From contig DATDGU010000296.1 in the NCBI GenBank assembly GCA_036521915.1, forward strand, positions 1 through 23,256: DNA of 23,256 nt, written 5' to 3'. Source of the stretch: PALSA-555 sp036521915 (lineage in GTDB: Bacteria; Actinomycetota; Acidimicrobiia; IMCC26256; PALSA-555). The position numbers and the translations under genes were made by a program. Below are positions 5,795 to 13,758 of this stretch, piece by piece; positions within the stretch are counted from its first letter, which is position 1; the number at the start of each line of letters is the position of its first letter. The notes below the pieces were generated by a model, which saw nothing but the letters and a program-made list of their open reading frames with translations, ran no database searches and was not told the DNA's origin.

Positions 5795-7114
5795 ATGGAG
5801 CGGGTACGGGTTCGGGTCGCGGCGTTGCTGGGTGTGCTCGCGCTGAGCACCGGCACGGTGGCCGGCGGGGCGCTGTGGCTGGCCGCCCAGCCGGCGGCGG
5901 CGCTCACGAACATCGCGGTCACGAGCAACGCCGACCCGGGGGTCGCCCAGGCGTGCCCGGGTTCGAACTGCACGCTGCGGCAAGCGTTCGCCACCGCCTC
6001 GGGGACCGCCGGTGACGTCGAGATCGATATCCCGGCCAGCGTCACCATCAATCTCACCGCCGGCGAGCTGCCCTACAACGGCGCCGCCAACCTGACCGTC
6101 GCCGGCAACGGCACCACGATCACGCAGGGCAACAGCGCCCGGATCATCCACTTCACGTCGGCGCAGACCCTCACTGTGAGCGGCCTGACCCTGATCGGCG
6201 GGCAGAACTGCCGCGGCGGCGGCATCGACGCCTCGTCTGGGTCGGTGGTTCTCACGAACACGACGGTCACCCAGGCCACGTCCACCTGCGGCGGCGGTGG
6301 TATCTGGGCGAGCGGCAGCGTCACCGCGACGGGCAGCACGGTCAGCTCCAACCACGCCAACAGCGGCAGCGGCGGTGGCATCGAGACGGGGAGCGGCTCG
6401 GTGACGCTGACCAACTCGACGGTCACGGGCAACACCGCGGCCGACGGCGGCGGCGGGATCGTCGGGGGCGAGAACCAGGAAGGTTTTGCACCGGTCACGC
6501 TCACCGCCTCGACGATCGATCACAACACGGCCGGCACCGGTGACGGCGGTGGGGTCGAGGGGAGCAGCGTCCACGCGACGAACTCGACGATCACCAACAA
6601 CACGGTCAGCAGCAGCGATCCGGGTGGCGGGATCGCGTTCCGTGGCGCGCGCGTGTTGGTCTACGACACGATCACCAGCAACAGCTCTACAGACGGGGCG
6701 AACGTGTGGCTCGGGAGCGACACGACGCTGACCAGCGTCGGTACCGTCATCGCCCTGCCACTCGGCGGCGGCACCAACTGCACCTTCCACGTCGTGTCAC
6801 AGGGCTACAACTGGGACGACGACGGGTCCTGTGGTTTCACGACCGGCCCGGGCGACCATTCGAACGCGGGTGACCCGCTGCTGGGTGTGCTGGCGAACAA
6901 CGGCGGGCCGACCCAGACCCGGCTGCCCCAAGACGGACCCAGCCCCTTGATCGACGCGATCCCGGTGTCGGCCTGCCAGACCGGCAACGCGGCGGGCGTG
7001 ACCACCGACCAGCGGGGCGTCACCCGGCCCCAGGGCGCCGGCTGCGACATCGGCGCGGTCGAGGTGGCCGTCCCCGTCGCGCCGACGACGCTCACCGCGG
7101 CGTTCACCGGCTGA
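5795..7114 (+). CDS. Secreted parallel beta-helix protein with choice-of-anchor Q-like C-terminus
   Basis: A 439-aa exported protein. Residues 1 to about 37 are a signal peptide (MERVRVRVAALLGVLAL, ending in AAA before LTNIAV). The next 50 residues (VTSNADPG, NCTLRQAFATAS) match the opening of polymorphic-membrane-protein-like beta-helix proteins. About 240 residues of irregular repeats follow, each with an asparagine/threonine strand and a glycine-rich turn (LTNTTVTQ, GGGGIWA, LTNSTVTGNTAADGGGGI, ATNSTITNNTV), predicted to stack as a right-handed beta-helix. The C-terminus (DPLLGVLANNGGPTQTRLPQDGPSPLIDA, TTDQRGVTRPQGAGCDIGAVEV) is the choice-of-anchor Q type. Function is unknown: adhesion, wall contact or polysaccharide binding are options. 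A GTG at 5792 is an alternative start; GGAGG (5779-5783) and GGAG (5785-5788) serve either. It overlaps the convergent acyl-CoA dehydrogenase by 11 nt. Confidence 0.87.
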   Translation: MERVRVRVAALLGVLALSTGTVAGGALWLAAQPAAALTNIAVTSNADPGVAQACPGSNCTLRQAFATASGTAGDVEIDIPASVTINLTAGELPYNGAANLTVAGNGTTITQGNSARIIHFTSAQTLTVSGLTLIGGQNCRGGGIDASSGSVVLTNTTVTQATSTCGGGGIWASGSVTATGSTVSSNHANSGSGGGIETGSGSVTLTNSTVTGNTAADGGGGIVGGENQEGFAPVTLTASTIDHNTAGTGDGGGVEGSSVHATNSTITNNTVSSSDPGGGIAFRGARVLVYDTITSNSSTDGANVWLGSDTTLTSVGTVIALPLGGGTNCTFHVVSQGYNWDDDGSCGFTTGPGDHSNAGDPLLGVLANNGGPTQTRLPQDGPSPLIDAIPVSACQTGNAAGVTTDQRGVTRPQGAGCDIGAVEVAVPVAPTTLTAAFTG

Positions 7115-8735
7115 GGGCGGCCTCCGCCAGTCGGGGGGCGATGACCCGCAGGCACAGGGTCTCGTCGGCGCCCTCGAAGATCGACAGGACGCGGGCGTCG
7201 ACGAAGTACCGGGAGACCGGGAACTCCTCGGCGTAGCCCATGCCGCCGTGGAGCTGCATGGCTTCGCGGGTCACCCACTCGGCGGCCCGGCACACGTAGG
7301 CCTTCACCATCGACGCGGCGAGGGTGCCTTCACCGCGGCCCATGCCGCGGGCCACCGCGTAGGAGAACTGGCGGCCGGCCTGGATGAGCGCGGCCATGCG
7401 GGCCAGCTTGGCTTGGCTGAGCTGGTAGTCGAACACCGGCTTGCCGAACACCGTGCGTTCCTGCGCGTACGCCAGGCCGGCGTCGAACGCGGCCTGCATG
7501 ACGCCGACGGCGCGCGCCGCGGTCTGGAGGCGCCCGTTCTCGAAGCCTTCCATCTGGAGGTAGAAGCCCTGGTTGCGGCCGGCGTCGCCGCCGACCAGGT
7601 TGTCGGCGGGGACGAGCCAGTCGTCGAACGCGATCTCGTAGGAGTGCATGCCCCGATAGCCAATGGTGTCGATGGCGCGGCCTTGCATGCGGCCGGCCCC
7701 GTCGGGTCCGGTCACGTCGAAGCTGTGGCCGGGCACGGCGGGCTTGTCGACGACGAAGAGGGAGAGGCCGCGATGCCCGGCGGCGCGGTCGGGGTCGGTG
7801 CGGGCGAGCAGCATGAGCAGGTCGGCGCGTCCCGCGAACGTGGCCCAGGTCTTCACGCCGTTCACGCGGTAGCCACCATCGGCGGGCGTGGCGGTGACGG
7901 CGAGGTGCGCGACGTCGGAGCCGAAGTCGGGCTCGGTGACGGTGACGCCGACCATGAGCTCCCCGCTGGCGATGCGGGGCAGCCAGCGCTGCTTCTGCTC
8001 CTCGGTCCCACCCTTGACCAGGGCCCGGGTCAGGATCTCGGGCCGGGTGATGAGCGACCCGCCGACGCCGAGGGAGCCCCACGCGAGCTCCTCGGTCGCG
8101 ACGACCATGCCGAGGTAGTCGTGCTCTCCGCCGGCCGCGAACCCGCCGTACTCCTCCGGCACCGAGAGGCCGAAGCCGCCGAGCTCGGCGAGGCCGTCGA
8201 TCACCGACTCGGGGACGTCGGTGTTCTCCCGGTGCACGGTCTCGGCGACCGGCCGGATGCGGTCGGCCGCGAAGCGGTGGAACGTGTCGCGCACGAGGTC
8301 GAACTCGTCACCGAGATGCGCCGGGCCGGTGCCACGGGACGGGAGCTGCGCCGCGACGGTCTCGAGGAAGACCGGCGAGCGGTGGGTCTCGACGAAGGGG
8401 AGCGCACCGTCGAGCTCGCCCGCCTCGACGCCCCACAGCGCGTCGCGTCCGACGAGACGTGCCGCGACGTCGGCGATCGCGTCGGCGACGAACAGCGAGG
8501 CGAGCTGCGCCTCGTACTCGCCGTGCTCGGCGTACTCGAGCATGACCCGCGCCGCCTCGATGCCGCTCGCCGCGTGCGCGAGGTCGTAGGCGAGGACCTG
8601 GGAGCCGTCGAGCGCGGCGCCGCCGATCCGCCCGCCGTCGCCGCGGGCGTCGTGCGCGAGCCGCCGCCATCCCGCATCGACGACCGCGGCGGCGTCGTCG
8701 AGCGCGGCTGCCGCAGCCGACCCCGACGCTGACAC
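7104..8735 (-). CDS. mcd: Acyl-CoA dehydrogenase with extra N-terminal domain, candidate (2S)-methylsuccinyl-CoA dehydrogenase
   Basis: A 543-aa flavoenzyme. Residues about 150-543 are a standard acyl-CoA dehydrogenase: VTEPDFGSD, VNGVKTWATFA, IGYRGMHSYEI, LQTAARAVGV, LHGGMGYAEEFPVSR and the catalytic Glu525 in FEGADE. Residues 1 to about 145 form an additional all-helical domain containing AYDLAHAASGIEAARVMLEYAEHGEYE. Ordinary acyl-CoA dehydrogenases are about 380-400 aa and lack it. Rhodobacter Mcd (about 550 aa) has the same architecture and, from memory, a similar AFDVAWAATGIEALRQM segment. Mcd oxidises methylsuccinyl-CoA to mesaconyl-CoA in the ethylmalonyl-CoA pathway. The GTG start at 8735 follows a TAGGCT box by 8 nt; that box overlaps the stop codon of the upstream SGNH gene. 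The acyl-CoA dehydrogenase assignment is certain; substrate is inferred from architecture and from the lyase and MaoC genes nearby. Confidence 0.82.
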   Translation of the reverse strand: MSASGSAAAAALDDAAAVVDAGWRRLAHDARGDGGRIGGAALDGSQVLAYDLAHAASGIEAARVMLEYAEHGEYEAQLASLFVADAIADVAARLVGRDALWGVEAGELDGALPFVETHRSPVFLETVAAQLPSRGTGPAHLGDEFDLVRDTFHRFAADRIRPVAETVHRENTDVPESVIDGLAELGGFGLSVPEEYGGFAAGGEHDYLGMVVATEELAWGSLGVGGSLITRPEILTRALVKGGTEEQKQRWLPRIASGELMVGVTVTEPDFGSDVAHLAVTATPADGGYRVNGVKTWATFAGRADLLMLLARTDPDRAAGHRGLSLFVVDKPAVPGHSFDVTGPDGAGRMQGRAIDTIGYRGMHSYEIAFDDWLVPADNLVGGDAGRNQGFYLQMEGFENGRLQTAARAVGVMQAAFDAGLAYAQERTVFGKPVFDYQLSQAKLARMAALIQAGRQFSYAVARGMGRGEGTLAASMVKAYVCRAAEWVTREAMQLHGGMGYAEEFPVSRYFVDARVLSIFEGADETLCLRVIAPRLAEAALSR

Positions 8736-8743
8736 GAGGCGGG

Positions 8744-8749
8744 AGCCTA
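8744..8749 (-). promoter_or_regulatory. Candidate -10 box (TAGGCT) of the long acyl-CoA dehydrogenase gene
   Basis: TAGGCT on the minus strand ends 8 nt before the GTG at 8735. Its first three bases are the TAG stop codon of the SGNH protein gene. There is no Shine-Dalgarno in the 11-nt intergenic gap, which favours leaderless expression from this box over translation from a shared mRNA. Confidence 0.45.
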
Positions 8750-9832
8750 CGGGACGGGCCGCGTCGTCGTCCCGGTCGTCGTCGGCGTCGTCGCGGGCGT
8801 CGTCGCCTGCGTGGGCGGCGCCGTCTGGGGGCTCGGCCGCGTCGCGACCGGGCCGCCCGAGCTGCCCCCCGACCCGGTCCCGCCCTCGGGGACCTGCGTC
8901 GCGCCGGGCACGGCGATGACCTGCTGCGGCGAGTTCGGCATGGCCTGGCCCGTGATCCGGCAGCGCTTGTCGAGCGGCGCGAAGACGGTGCCCGCGAGCA
9001 GGTCGGCGCCCGCCGGCGTGAAGTGGACGCCGTCGTCGGTGCGCACTGTCTCGAGCTTGCCGCCGGGACCGGGCAGCTGCTCGGCGTAGTGGCCCGTGCT
9101 GTCGCTGAAGAGCTGGTACGCGTCGACGTACGTCGCGTTCTTCTGGGTCGCAAGGACCGAGCGCGCGACGGCGTCGAGCTGGCGCACGCCGGCGTCCATC
9201 GTCGGGTTCTGGAGCGTCGGCGAGCCGATCCAGTACACGTAGCGGTTCCCGGCCGACAACACCTGGAACATCTGGGTCACCAGCGCGGCGTACGACGCCT
9301 TCCACGCGGGCTGACCGCTGGCGTCGACCGGTTGGGGCTGGGGCACCATCGAGTCGTTCGCCCCGATGATGAAGACCACGACCTCGGGGTTGTACTTCGC
9401 GAGGTCCACGGCCGCCTGCTTCGGCCAGTCGAAGAACCCCGGCGTGGAGAGGCCACTCGAGACGCGCGAGTCGAACACCGGCGCGACGACCCCGGTCGCC
9501 GCGGTGAGCGTGCCGAGCGCCGGGCCGAGCGAACCGGCGAGCGAGTCGCCGCCGATCCAGAGTCGGAGCGGGTCGGCCGTGGTGAGCGGCGACCGGCACG
9601 CCGGCTCGCCCGTGTCGACCACGGGCGCGGGCGTGACGTGCGCCGCGAGCGACGGCTCGGCCGGGTGCCCGAGGCGCCAGGTGTCGGTCGCGACGAAGCC
9701 GAGCGCGGCGGCCGCCCCGAGCGCCAGGACGGCCGTGGCGACGAGGGCGACGCGCTCGCGGCGTCGCCGGCGGCGCGGGCCACGCTCGAGCGGCGGCACG
9801 AACGTTCGGCGTGACGCCCGGCCCCGTGCCAT
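8747..9832 (-). CDS. Membrane-anchored SGNH/GDSL hydrolase-like protein
   Basis: A 361-aa protein with a short Arg-rich cytoplasmic tail (RRRRRRER), one membrane segment at about 28-49 and an extracytoplasmic SGNH domain. The four blocks are present: Ser97 in GGDSLAG, Gly near 107, Asn159 in IIGANDS, and Asp267/His270 in DDGVHFTPAG. The last 45 residues are a low-complexity Gly/Pro/Thr tail (TPATTPTTTGTTT) like wall-spanning linkers. The family includes acetylesterases and the catalytic domains paired with membrane O-acyltransferases that modify surface polysaccharide; I infer a cell-envelope esterase or acyltransferase role. The ATG at 9832 has no obvious Shine-Dalgarno. It lies 93 bp from, and divergent to, the LuxR regulator gene. 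Confidence 0.85.
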   Translation of the reverse strand: MARGRASRRTFVPPLERGPRRRRRRERVALVATAVLALGAAAALGFVATDTWRLGHPAEPSLAAHVTPAPVVDTGEPACRSPLTTADPLRLWIGGDSLAGSLGPALGTLTAATGVVAPVFDSRVSSGLSTPGFFDWPKQAAVDLAKYNPEVVVFIIGANDSMVPQPQPVDASGQPAWKASYAALVTQMFQVLSAGNRYVYWIGSPTLQNPTMDAGVRQLDAVARSVLATQKNATYVDAYQLFSDSTGHYAEQLPGPGGKLETVRTDDGVHFTPAGADLLAGTVFAPLDKRCRITGQAMPNSPQQVIAVPGATQVPEGGTGSGGSSGGPVATRPSPQTAPPTQATTPATTPTTTGTTTRPVP

Positions 9833-9925
9833 GGCTCAGTCTGGCCTCGCGGCGCGTGGCGGGCCCGGCTACCCGGGCCGACAGGGCCGCGGCCGCCATG
9901 ACGACAGTGCGAAACTCCTCGGACC

Positions 9926-12556
9926 ATGCCCCGTGTCTGGCCCCTCGTGGGCCGCATCGACGAGTTCGCCGTCGTCACCGAGGCGATGGAGAGCGGCGCC
10001 GGCGGTGTCCTGCTCGCCGGAGCGCCCGGCGTCGGCAAGACCCGCCTCGCCACCGAGTGCCTCGAGCTCGCCGACGCCCGGGGATGGCGGACCGCCCTCG
10101 TGCGTGCCAACCGGGCGGTCTCGTCGATCCCCTACGGCGCGTTCGCGCCCCTCCTCCCCGCCGCGTTCCGCAACGACGGGGAGGCCGACGCGCTGCGCCA
10201 GGCGGCGGCGGCGATCAACGGCGCCGCCGGTGACACCCGGCTGCTGCTCGTCGTCGACGACGCGCACGCGCTCGACGACGGCTCGGCGGCGCTGCTGTAC
10301 CTGCTCGCGGGATCGCCGAAGGTCTTCCTCGTCGTCACGGCGCGCAGCGGCGCCGAGGCACCCGAGCCCGTCATCGAGCTCTGGAAGGACGAGCACATCG
10401 TCCGCATCGACGTCCCGGCGCTCGACGCGGCCTCGATCAACGCGCTCCTGACGGCCGTGCTCGGCGGACCGGTGGACGGCAACACCACCCAGGCGCTCTG
10501 GTCGGCCAGTGGCGGCAACGCCCTGTTCCTCCGCGAGCTCGTCATCGGCGCCGAAGACGCGGGCGCGCTCCGTGACGTCAGCGGCCTCTGGCGTCTCTCG
10601 CGCGGCCTGGCGCCGTCGACCCGTCTCGGTGAGGTGGTCGGGCTCCGCCTCGGTCGGCTGTCCGACGCCGAGCGGGAGGTCGTCGAGCTCGTGGCGGTCG
10701 GCGAGCCCGTCGCGCTGGACGACCTGGTGGACCTCATGGACGCGCAGGCCATCGACGAGTTGCAACGGCGTCAGCTCCTCGACGTGACGTCCGAGGGCGG
10801 GCGTCTCGAGGTGCGCATGGCGCATCCGCTCTACGCCGAGGTGGTCCGCGCCGGGCTGCCCGAGCGACGACGCCAGGAGCTGTTGGCGAGGCTGGCCGAC
10901 ACGGTGCAGGCGCGCGGCGCGGCGTGCCACGAGGACGTGCTGCGCGTCGCGGTGTGGCGCGTCGACAGCGGCGGGACGGGCGAGCCCGACCTCATGGTTA
11001 CCGCGGCCCGCCAGGCGCTGGCGGCCGAAGACCACGAGCTGACCGTCCGACTCGCCGAGGCGGCACGCGCGGCCGGCGCCGGCGCCGAAGCCGCCCGTCT
11101 GCTGGGTGTCGGCCTCGACGCGCTCGGGGAGCACGAGCGCGCCGAGGAGGTGCTCGCCACCGGCGAGGCCGAGGCCAGCGACCCGCAACACCGCGCCGAC
11201 CTGTCGCGCGCGCGCGCCGACAACCTGTTCCGCGGCCTGGGTCGCGCCGAGGAGGCCGAGCGTGTCGTGCAGGCCGCGGAGCACGTGCTCGACGACCCGA
11301 ACGCCCGCGACGGGCTCATCGGGCTGCGCGCCACATTCATGCTCTTCGAGGGGCGCCTGAACGACGCGCTGGCGCTCGTCGAGCCGCTGCTGAACGAGGG
11401 CACCGACCTCGCGTACGCGCACGCCGCGCTGCCGGCCGCCGTCTCGCTGTCGCTGCTCGGCCGGACATCCGACGCGCTCGACGTCGCGGCCGGCGGGCGC
11501 AAGGCCCGCGACGCGCTCGGCGACCAGGTCCAGCTGCCCGCCGCGGGCATCTACGTCGTGGCCGAGTCCCAGGCGATGCTCGAGGCCGGCCAGATGGCCG
11601 CCGGCTACGAGCTCGCGCGGCTGGGGTACACGGTGACCCTCGAGCTCGGTGTCCCGCTCGGCACGGCCTGGTTCGCGTCGATCCTCGGACGCATCGAGCT
11701 GCACCGGGGCCACGCCGCGAGCGCGGCCCGATGGGGTCAGGAGTGCGGGATCGTCTTCCGCGAGCTGCGCCACCCGGCCGCCCGGTGGGGCTTCGGCGCG
11801 CAGGCGTGCGCGCTCGCGATGCGCGGCGACCTCACCGCCGCGGCCGCGGCGTACGCCGCGTTCGACGAGGAGCCGCCGACGCCGGTCCACGTGTTCGACC
11901 CCGAGGCCTCGCGCGGCCGTGCGTGGATCGCGGCGCGCCGCGGCGAGCGCACCAAGGCGCGCGACATCCTGGTCACGGCCGCGGCCGACGCCGAGCGCGG
12001 GGGATGCCTCACGCTCGCCGCCGGTGCCCACCATGACCTCGCGCGCCTCGGCGACCCCGCCGCGGCGCTGCCCGGCCTGGAGCGGATCGCCGCGGCGAGC
12101 GACAGCGAGTACGTCGCGGCGCGCCTGGCCCACGTGCAGGCCCTCCTCGCCGAGGACGCCGCGGCGCTGGACGAGGTGGCGACGTCGTTCGAGGAGATCG
12201 GCGCGGCGCTGCTCGGCTCGGAGGCCGCGGCCGCCGCCTCGGCGCTGCACCAGCGGGCCACGCTGCGCCGGGCCGCCGCCGCCTCGGCCCGCCACGCCAC
12301 CACCCTCCTGGCCGACTGCGAGGGCGCCCAGCCCTTCCGCGCCGTCCCGGACCAGCCGGGCGTCGACCTCACCCGGCGCGAGCGTGAGATCGCCGAGCTG
12401 GCGGCACGGGATCTCTCGAGCCGCGAGATCGCCGAGCAGCTGGTGCTGAGCGCCCGGACCGTCGAGAACCATCTGCAGCGCGCCTACGAGAAGCTCGGCG
12501 TGCGAGGTCGCCGCGAGCTGCGGGACGCGCTGGCGCGTGAGGCCGAGCCGTCGTGA
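9926..12556 (+). CDS. Large ATP-binding LuxR-family (LAL-type) transcriptional regulator
   Basis: An 876-aa signal-transduction regulator. The N-terminal AAA/STAND-like ATPase starts with LVGRIDEF and has Walker A GAPGVGKT (32-39) and Walker B LLLVVDD (106-112). A winged-helix-like section (about 230-300) and a long helical, tetratricopeptide-like middle region (about 340-790, many Ala-rich helical pairs) follow. The C-terminal LuxR helix-turn-helix is at about 811-870: LTRREREIAELAARDLSSREIAEQLVLSARTVENHLQRAYEKLGV. The length and order match the LAL group (MalT-like), which couple inducer and ATP binding to DNA binding. The inducer cannot be predicted. Its stop overlaps the GTG of the next acyl-CoA dehydrogenase by GTGA, so the two are translationally coupled and the regulator probably controls that CoA-metabolism unit. 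No clear -10 precedes the ATG. Confidence 0.92.
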   Translation: MPRVWPLVGRIDEFAVVTEAMESGAGGVLLAGAPGVGKTRLATECLELADARGWRTALVRANRAVSSIPYGAFAPLLPAAFRNDGEADALRQAAAAINGAAGDTRLLLVVDDAHALDDGSAALLYLLAGSPKVFLVVTARSGAEAPEPVIELWKDEHIVRIDVPALDAASINALLTAVLGGPVDGNTTQALWSASGGNALFLRELVIGAEDAGALRDVSGLWRLSRGLAPSTRLGEVVGLRLGRLSDAEREVVELVAVGEPVALDDLVDLMDAQAIDELQRRQLLDVTSEGGRLEVRMAHPLYAEVVRAGLPERRRQELLARLADTVQARGAACHEDVLRVAVWRVDSGGTGEPDLMVTAARQALAAEDHELTVRLAEAARAAGAGAEAARLLGVGLDALGEHERAEEVLATGEAEASDPQHRADLSRARADNLFRGLGRAEEAERVVQAAEHVLDDPNARDGLIGLRATFMLFEGRLNDALALVEPLLNEGTDLAYAHAALPAAVSLSLLGRTSDALDVAAGGRKARDALGDQVQLPAAGIYVVAESQAMLEAGQMAAGYELARLGYTVTLELGVPLGTAWFASILGRIELHRGHAASAARWGQECGIVFRELRHPAARWGFGAQACALAMRGDLTAAAAAYAAFDEEPPTPVHVFDPEASRGRAWIAARRGERTKARDILVTAAADAERGGCLTLAAGAHHDLARLGDPAAALPGLERIAAASDSEYVAARLAHVQALLAEDAAALDEVATSFEEIGAALLGSEAAAAASALHQRATLRRAAAASARHATTLLADCEGAQPFRAVPDQPGVDLTRREREIAELAARDLSSREIAEQLVLSARTVENHLQRAYEKLGVRGRRELRDALAREAEPS

Positions 12557-13713
12557 CCACGACCGACCCGACCCTGCGCGACGAGCTCCTCGCCGCCGTC
12601 CGCCGCTTCGTCACCCGGGACGTCGTGCCCGTCGCGTCCGACTACGAGCACGCGGACGAGTACCCGGCGGACCTCGTGGCCACGATGCGCGACCTCGGCC
12701 TCTTCGGCGTCACCATCGCGCCGGAGCACGGCGGGCTCGGCCTCGACCTGCTCACCTACATCGGGGTCATCGAGGAGCTCGCCGCGGGCTGGATGTCGCT
12801 GTCGGGCATCCTCAACACCCACGTCATGGTGGCCACGCTCATCGGCACGCACGGCACCGACGAGCAGCGGCGCCGCTGGCTGCCCGTCCTCGCCGCCGGC
12901 GAGGTGCGCGCCGCTCTATCCCTTTCCGAGCCCGACGCCGGCAGCGATACGGGCGCGCTCCGCTGTCGCGCCACCCGCGACGGCGACGAGTACGTGATCA
13001 ACGGCACGAAGGGCTGGGTGACGAACGGCGCCCGGGCCGGCCTCGTCGCGCTCGCGGCGCGCACCGACGACGGGATCACCTGCTTCCTCGTCGACAAGGA
13101 GCCCGGGGACCAGTCCGGCCGCATCACGGTGAGCCGCAACATCGGCAAGCTCGGCTACCGGGGCCTCGAGACCGTCGAAATGGTCTACGACGACCACCGG
13201 GTCCCCGCGGCGGCGGTGCTCGGGGGCGACGCGGGGCTCGGGCGGGGCCGCCACTTCATGCTCGCCACGCTCGAGGTGGGCCGCATCAACATCGCGGCCC
13301 GAGCGGTCGGGGTCGCACGCGCCGCGTTCGAGGCGGCGCTGCGGTACGCGCAGCAGCGCGAGACGTTCGGCGTCCCGATCGCCCAGCACCAGGCCATCCA
13401 GCTGAAGCTCGCCGACATGGGCACCCAGCTCGAGGCGGCCCGCCTGCTCACCCGCAACGCCGCGGAGCGCCGCCAGCGCGGCGAGCGCTGCGACGTCGAG
13501 GCGGGGATGGCGAAGTTGTTCGCCAGCGAAGCCGCGCTCGAGATCGCGACCGAGTCGATGCGCATCCACGGCGGGGTCGGCTACACGACCGACCTCCCCA
13601 TCGAGCGCTACTACCGCGACGCGCCGCTCATGATCATCGGCGAGGGCACGAACGAGATCCAGCGTCTCGTGATCGCCCGCGGGCTGCTCGCCCGGAATCC
13701 CCTCGACGGCTAG
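12553..13713 (+). CDS. Acyl-CoA dehydrogenase (short form)
   Basis: A 386-aa FAD-dependent acyl-CoA dehydrogenase of normal length: GLFGVTIAPEHGGLG, SEPDAGSDTGAL, VINGTKGWVTNGA, LGYRGLETVEM, INIAARAVGVARAAFE, RIHGGVGYTTDLPIERYYRDA and catalytic Glu368 in GEGTNEI. The segment EHADEYPADLV with AAGWMSLSGILNTH resembles, from memory, the acyl-CoA dehydrogenase encoded next to the maoC and citE genes of the Streptomyces ethylmalonyl-CoA cluster. It is therefore a rival candidate for methylsuccinyl-CoA dehydrogenase; a branched-chain or short-chain acyl-CoA substrate is the alternative. The GTG start is fixed by the 4-nt overlap with the LuxR gene. MaoC follows 45 nt downstream. Confidence 0.9.
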   Translation: MTTTDPTLRDELLAAVRRFVTRDVVPVASDYEHADEYPADLVATMRDLGLFGVTIAPEHGGLGLDLLTYIGVIEELAAGWMSLSGILNTHVMVATLIGTHGTDEQRRRWLPVLAAGEVRAALSLSEPDAGSDTGALRCRATRDGDEYVINGTKGWVTNGARAGLVALAARTDDGITCFLVDKEPGDQSGRITVSRNIGKLGYRGLETVEMVYDDHRVPAAAVLGGDAGLGRGRHFMLATLEVGRINIAARAVGVARAAFEAALRYAQQRETFGVPIAQHQAIQLKLADMGTQLEAARLLTRNAAERRQRGERCDVEAGMAKLFASEAALEIATESMRIHGGVGYTTDLPIERYYRDAPLMIIGEGTNEIQRLVIARGLLARNPLDG

Positions 13714-13744
13714 CGCGGCCCGGGACCGGGCGCCGCGCCGCCGG

Positions 13745-13750
13745 TACGCT
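13745..13750 (+). promoter_or_regulatory. Candidate -10 box (TACGCT) of the MaoC gene
   Basis: TACGCT ends 8 nt before the ATG at 13759 with no Shine-Dalgarno between, a leaderless layout. It follows a GC-rich imperfect hairpin (about 13714-13740) after the acyl-CoA dehydrogenase stop, so MaoC and HIT may have their own transcript besides read-through. Confidence 0.5.
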
Positions 13751-13758
13751 CGGTCGCC

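Noticed and set aside
8736..9899. A continuous minus-strand frame joining the long acyl-CoA dehydrogenase to sequence under the SGNH gene (931 codons)
   Set aside because: The region overlaps the well-supported SGNH domain in another frame; the extra residues are low-complexity Arg/Ala.
9869..12472. An 867-codon open frame antisense to the LuxR regulator
   Set aside because: Its composition (Arg/Gly/Val/Glu-rich without motifs) is typical of the complement of a high-GC gene, and the + strand frame has clear ATPase and HTH domains.
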